Below, piece after piece: positions 43,801 through 45,030 of a DNA stretch of 45,030 bases. Both the position numbers and the translations under genes were made by a program. The notes beneath the pieces were generated by a model that was not told where the DNA came from, did not search any database, and saw nothing but the letters and a program-made list of their open reading frames with translations. Position 1 is the stretch's first letter; every line of letters begins with the position of its first letter. The stretch spans positions 1-45,030 of the forward strand of contig WTXI01000293.1 of NCBI GenBank assembly GCA_022376515.1, given 5' to 3'. Source of the stretch: Lactifluus volemus (Eukaryota > Basidiomycota > Agaricomycetes > Russulales > Russulaceae).

Positions 43801-45030
43801 ATATTGCCAACAGGGACGTGCCAGATCTGAATCTCGAATTTCGAATATTCCACCTGCTCTATCGTATGCTGCGTTTTTTGGGGGATCATTTAGAACGTCT
43901 TGGTATTGAACAGGACCTCTTTCCAAAACTTCGATTGCTGTTCGAGACAAGGTTTCTTTTTGGCTGGAAGTGCTTAGCATCAAGAGCAGTGTCGGTCTTG
44001 CATCACGAGCATTGGCATCTCTGAACACATGGTTGCGGTCTGATCAGCAGAAGGTAGGCGGCTCTTATCATGTTATACACATGTAGTAACTATTGGGTAC
44101 AATTTCAGCATCATTCCAATCAGAGGTTGAGAATCTGTTGGCATTAGTGGATGATGCGTTCGCTTTGTGCGGTATTTCGGGATGGCGATATCAAGAAGCG
44201 TCCCGCATATATATATATCTGCTCTCCCTTTTGCGCCATCCTCTTCCCGCATCGTCGAGCACCACCTTCACCTATTCCCCCATACATTTTTTTGAGACGC
44301 GGACAGTTGTCTGATTGGCCAGCATTGGAAATGACGATTCAAGCACATGACGGACCAGTCGACTCTGTTGTATTCTCCCAGATGGGCAGCGGATCGCATC
44401 AGCCTCGCGAGATCGCACGATTCGGGTGTGGGATGCTACAACGGGGGAAATTGTAGCGGGCCGTTTACTGGACACGTCTCTCTGTCGCATTCTCGCCTGA
44501 CGGGAAACGCATCGCATCGCCTCGGCAGGACTGCACGATTTGCGTGTGGGATGCCGCAACAGGAGAGGTCGTAGCGGGACCATTTACTGGACACACGGAT
44601 TGGGTCAGATGCGTTGCATTTCACCGAACGGGCAACACATCGCCTCGGCTCGGACGATCGCACGATTCGTGTTTGGGATGCCGCAACTGGAGAGGTCATA
44701 GCAGGCCCGTTTACTGGACACGTCGACGGGTCTTCTTTGTTACATTCTCACCAGACGGGAAACGTATCGCCTCTGCCTCTGAAGATTGCACGATTCGCAT
44801 GTGGGATGCTGCAACCGGAGAGGTCGTAGCAGGCCCGTATACTGGACACACGAGGTCAGGTGTGTTGCATTCTCACCGGACGGGAAGCAGTCGCTTCGGC
44901 CTCTACGATCGCACGATTCGTGTGTGGGATGCCACAACAGGAAAGGTGGTAGCCGGCCCATTTACTGGACACACCGCTATCTTCTCTATCGCATTCTCGC
45001 CGGAAGGGAAACACATCACCTCAGCCTCGA
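40882..45030 (+). pseudogene. NLR copy 4: C2-like / helical / NACHT / WD40 gene, damaged, running off the right edge
   Basis: The ATG at 40882 (MALPQPNT) and the C2-like exons read in phase as in copy 3 (IRAHNLPRLKV, FYVTVANGKNTWQTRS, EWNEKVDA). The helical segment has TAG at 42061-42063 where copy 3 has CAG (Gln). NACHT is open from about 42500 with Walker A GQAGTGKSSIAHEVA and Walker B ILIVIDALDES. Frames then shift near 43298 (1-nt deletion) and again around 43803-43860. The WD40 exon (from about 44109) has a dense series of small deletions compared with copies 2 and 3, for example near 44110, 44379, 44461, 44475, 44622, 44650, 44730 and 44852, so every unit changes frame. The window ends inside the sixth or seventh unit. 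This copy could not make the full protein as written. Confidence 0.9.

Overview
This window reads as nuclear DNA of a filamentous basidiomycete, most likely an agaricomycete. Genes are split by many 45-65 nt GT-AG introns, one gene belongs to the FunK1 kinase family that is expanded in agaricomycetes, and the centre is a tandem array of large NACHT-WD40 (fungal NLR-like) genes. No species is named because nothing here fixes one.

Layout. Positions 1-1130 hold the N-terminal part of a BED-finger hAT-type transposase (minus strand, running off the left edge). Next come a FunK1 kinase gene broken by one in-frame TGA (1312-3682, minus), a small basic zinc-finger-like ORF (3801-4493, plus) and a complete three-exon Myb/SANT-like gene (4578-5519, minus). 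From about 5645 to the right edge the window is dominated by four copies of one NLR gene, all on the plus strand. Copy 1 (5645-14330) lacks everything upstream of the post-NACHT region and is split by a complete 5,922 bp hAT transposon with perfect 8 bp target duplications. Copies 2 (20171-25738), 3 (30206-35820) and 4 (40882 to beyond the edge) have the full gene plan, with starts about 10.0 and 10.7 kb apart. The spacers between them are themselves related and share the same decayed Ty1/copia RT-RNase H fragment. The spacer before copy 4 contains a 4.4 kb block of unrelated sequence carrying a broken ribosomal protein eL14 gene, a broken MFS transporter end and an acidic ORF.

The main result is the rebuilt N-terminus of the NLR. 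Five short 5' exons that no single long ORF shows splice in phase in copies 3 and 4 into a C2-like domain. It is followed by a helical segment, a NACHT ATPase with Walker A and B motifs, fourteen WD40 repeats of about 43 residues (enough for two seven-bladed propellers) and a conserved C-terminal tail. The predicted protein is about 1,700 residues. By analogy with fungal HET-E-type NWD proteins, the WD40 array would sense a ligand, NACHT would oligomerise, and the N-terminal C2/helical part could act at a membrane. That role is inference.

None of the four copies is cleanly open. Copy 3 is nearly intact, with two 1-nt deletions, both in the WD40 exon. Copy 2 has ten or more small deletions upstream, yet its 2.4 kb WD40 exon is fully open. 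Copy 4 is damaged throughout. Several genes also carry stop codons explained by one C-to-T change. These patterns could reflect real decay, mutation of repeated DNA, or consensus errors in a hard-to-assemble tandem repeat; sequence alone does not decide.
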